Part shown: positions 62,501 to 64,000 of the stretch, piece by piece
Layout: each line of letters begins with the position of its first letter
Numbering within the stretch: the first letter of the stretch is position 1
Assembly (NCBI GenBank): GCA_023935145.1
Contig: CM043698.1
Coordinates: 14,244,001 to 14,308,000 of the forward strand
Direction: 5' to 3'
DNA from: Bretschneidera sinensis
Lineage: Eukaryota; Streptophyta; Magnoliopsida; Brassicales; Akaniaceae
Length of the DNA stretch: 64,000 nucleotides
Notes under the pieces: model-generated
Told to the model about the DNA's origin: nothing
Databases searched by the model: none
What the model saw: only the letters and a program-made list of their open reading frames with translations
Position numbers and translations under genes: made by a program

Positions 62501-63399
62501 ATATTAATTTCTTTTATGTAAGTTGGGAAAAGATTTATTTATTTTTCAGAGATTTAAATAATTATAATTTTATAAGTATGGTTTTTTTATCATTTGATAA
62601 TTAAAAATCTTATTTAATTATATTATTCGAATAATTAAAATTTTACTTTATTTTTTTAAAAAAATTGATTTAATAACTATTTAAACAATACTCAAACAAA
62701 ACTTACGTAACAATACGAAAAAGCAGGGAAAAAGTGAAAAAAAATAAAAATAAAAACCCAAAAATGAAAAAAAAAAAAAGCGATACCATGCAGCATGCAA
62801 TACTTTTTTGAAAAAAATGGTGTGGAGTATTAATTTATTTTTTATATAAACAATCAGATGCATGACGCATGGGATGCGGCCGACCAATTATTCATCGAGA
62901 AATCCTATTTTTCCAAGGCAAGAATCGCTGGTATAATACTGTATGCGATCCAGAATTTCTTGCATCCTTACCCATTCCTTGCACATGAGGTCAGTCACCA
63001 AGACCAAAACAAACACAAGTGTGGGCCCCTACAGCCTTGGAGACGTGTATAGCTGGGATTTCTCCAGTCTCTATCTACCTTCCAGGAACCCGAGGATGAG
63101 ATCAACAGTCACAATCTCCCCAACGGCTATTTTATAAAACAAGATCTAACGGCCAACATCGCATTGGCGGTAGCCGCCCGACACTGCCCTCCGGTATTGG
63201 GTTTGAGGGGTAGTAGTAGTCAGACCGCCACTGTTGTCGGTAAATTAAGAGTAATTGTGACAATTTTAATTAAAAATGAAAATAAACTACAGTACATTAT
63301 AAAAATATTAAACTTGATAAAAAATAAAGTAGCCGTTGGGCGGTTTCGGTCCTATAAAAGAGATGGCAGAGATCGAACAAAAATTGGGTACTGAAAATA
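59559..63399. other. AT-rich intergenic DNA
   Basis: No gene recognised. There are scattered poly-A/T runs and degenerate repeat debris (for example around 59940-60130 and 60620-60910), but nothing with readable element ends. The last part (about 62880-63400) is less AT-rich and probably belongs to the promoter of the gene starting at 63774. Confidence 0.55.
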
Positions 63400-63773
63400 A
63401 ATCAAAGCCCTCGTAAGCTGAAGGGTCTAATTTATCATTTTCTTTTTCTCCTTTTATTACCAGTTTTAGTTATAACCAACGAGAAATACGCAAAAAAAGT
63501 TCCGTTTATGTATCAATAGTTGTTAAAATTTTTGGTAATTAGAATTTTCGTTTCTTGATCTTTGCTCTTACTTTACTTTTTTTGAGAAATTCTGTAAGGA
63601 TTTCTAGAGAAAATTTCAGGCAGTTGATCGCTTTATTTTCAGATCATAAGCCTCTTTATTTCTTTTTTACTTTCCTTTTCTGTTCTTAATTAATTCTCTG
63701 TATTTTCTTGTTCAAATCTGTTTTTTTCCCAATCTATCTTTTACTTCCAGAAACCCTTTCAAGTTCTTATACC

Positions 63774-64000
63774 ATGGAGGCCATTTTTGCACCATCTCCA
63801 TCAGAGCAGTCAGTGTCTCCTTATTCCAACAAACAGATCAAAAACCCAAGGAGGAACGCTCGAGCTTTCATTTCAAAACCCAGTGAAAATTTGGCTCCAA
63901 CAAACATCTATGGAGGAGGAGGAGGACTCTTGTTTGCACCTCAACCTTCTCTCTTCTTCTCTTATCCTCCATCAGCTTCACTCTTCAATCCCCTTCATCA
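63774..64000 (+). CDS. start of an unidentified gene (5' end only)
   Basis: ATG at 63774-63776 in the context ACCATGG opens a frame that stays open for 75 codons to the window end. The N-terminus MEAIFAPSPSEQSVSPYSN is followed by a basic patch (KQIKNPRRNARAF), a GGGGG run and a Pro/Phe/Ser-rich stretch, so it looks disordered. A pyrimidine-rich TTTTACTTCCAG at 63739-63750 could be a 5' UTR splice acceptor. The family is not recognised from this much sequence. Confidence 0.6.
   Translation, partial: MEAIFAPSPSEQSVSPYSNKQIKNPRRNARAFISKPSENLAPTNIYGGGGGLLFAPQPSLFFSYPPSASLFNPLH

Noticed and set aside
62858..63137. Overlapping open frames upstream of the last gene
   Set aside because: Short, overlapping each other, without homology that I can recognise; more likely promoter DNA.
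1..64000. CRISPR arrays, bacterial operons, tRNA or rRNA genes
   Set aside because: No regular spacer-repeat arrays or structural RNA genes were seen. The tRNA-like motifs are only the 12-base primer-binding sites of copia elements.

Overview
This is nuclear DNA of a flowering plant, most likely a eudicot. The evidence is AT-rich intergenic DNA, many small exons joined by GT-AG introns, plant-specific families (CLAVATA1-type LRR receptor kinase, plant synaptotagmin, KIN-6 kinesin), Ty1/copia elements primed by the plant initiator-tRNA motif TGGTATCAGAGC, and Stowaway-like MITEs. The species cannot be named from sequence alone.

Layout. (1) 1-2239, minus: last 746 codons in view of a TFIIS-N/LW-domain nuclear protein; its 5' UTR probably reaches about 9.9 kb through long introns carrying local tandem duplications and a MITE. 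(2) 10-15.5 kb: promoter-like DNA, a 4-copy minisatellite and very AT-rich DNA. (3) 15575-30520, minus: a 24-exon KIN-6 kinesin gene. I rebuilt every exon with consistent splice phases. Its tail contains a tandem duplication of a four-exon block (about 1.95 kb), and intron 21 contains a 383-bp solo LTR and a decayed 5.1-kb copia element in the opposite orientation. (4) 32334-35777, minus: a two-exon CLAVATA1 orthologue, with three related foldback MITEs upstream. (5) 40.3-45.5 kb: an array of about 470-bp repeats split by a 2.9-kb solo LTR with a perfect target-site duplication. (6) 45882-50567, minus: a complete 12-exon SYT2-type synaptotagmin (539 aa). (7) 52241-56835, minus: a young copia element with LTRs differing at 3 of 216 positions, no gag capsid region and one stop in integrase. 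(8) 57640-58988: an internally deleted copia relic. (9) 59-63.7 kb: mostly unremarkable AT-rich DNA with one unassigned coding-like exon. (10) 63774 onward, plus: the start of an unidentified gene.

The host genes do not form a pathway. KIN-6 is a microtubule motor, CLV1 a shoot-meristem receptor kinase, SYT2 an ER or Golgi membrane-tethering protein, and the first gene a putative transcription-elongation-type factor. From memory, KIN-6 and SYT2 are near neighbours in Arabidopsis (AT1G20060, AT1G20080), and CLV1 (AT1G75820) lies in the duplicated partner block, so the order here looks like an ancestral arrangement expanded by transposons. I found no clearly new biochemical system. The most unusual structures are the in-frame exon-block duplication in the kinesin, the nested insertions with readable target-site duplications, and the gag-less young copia whose leader is built of short tandem repeats.
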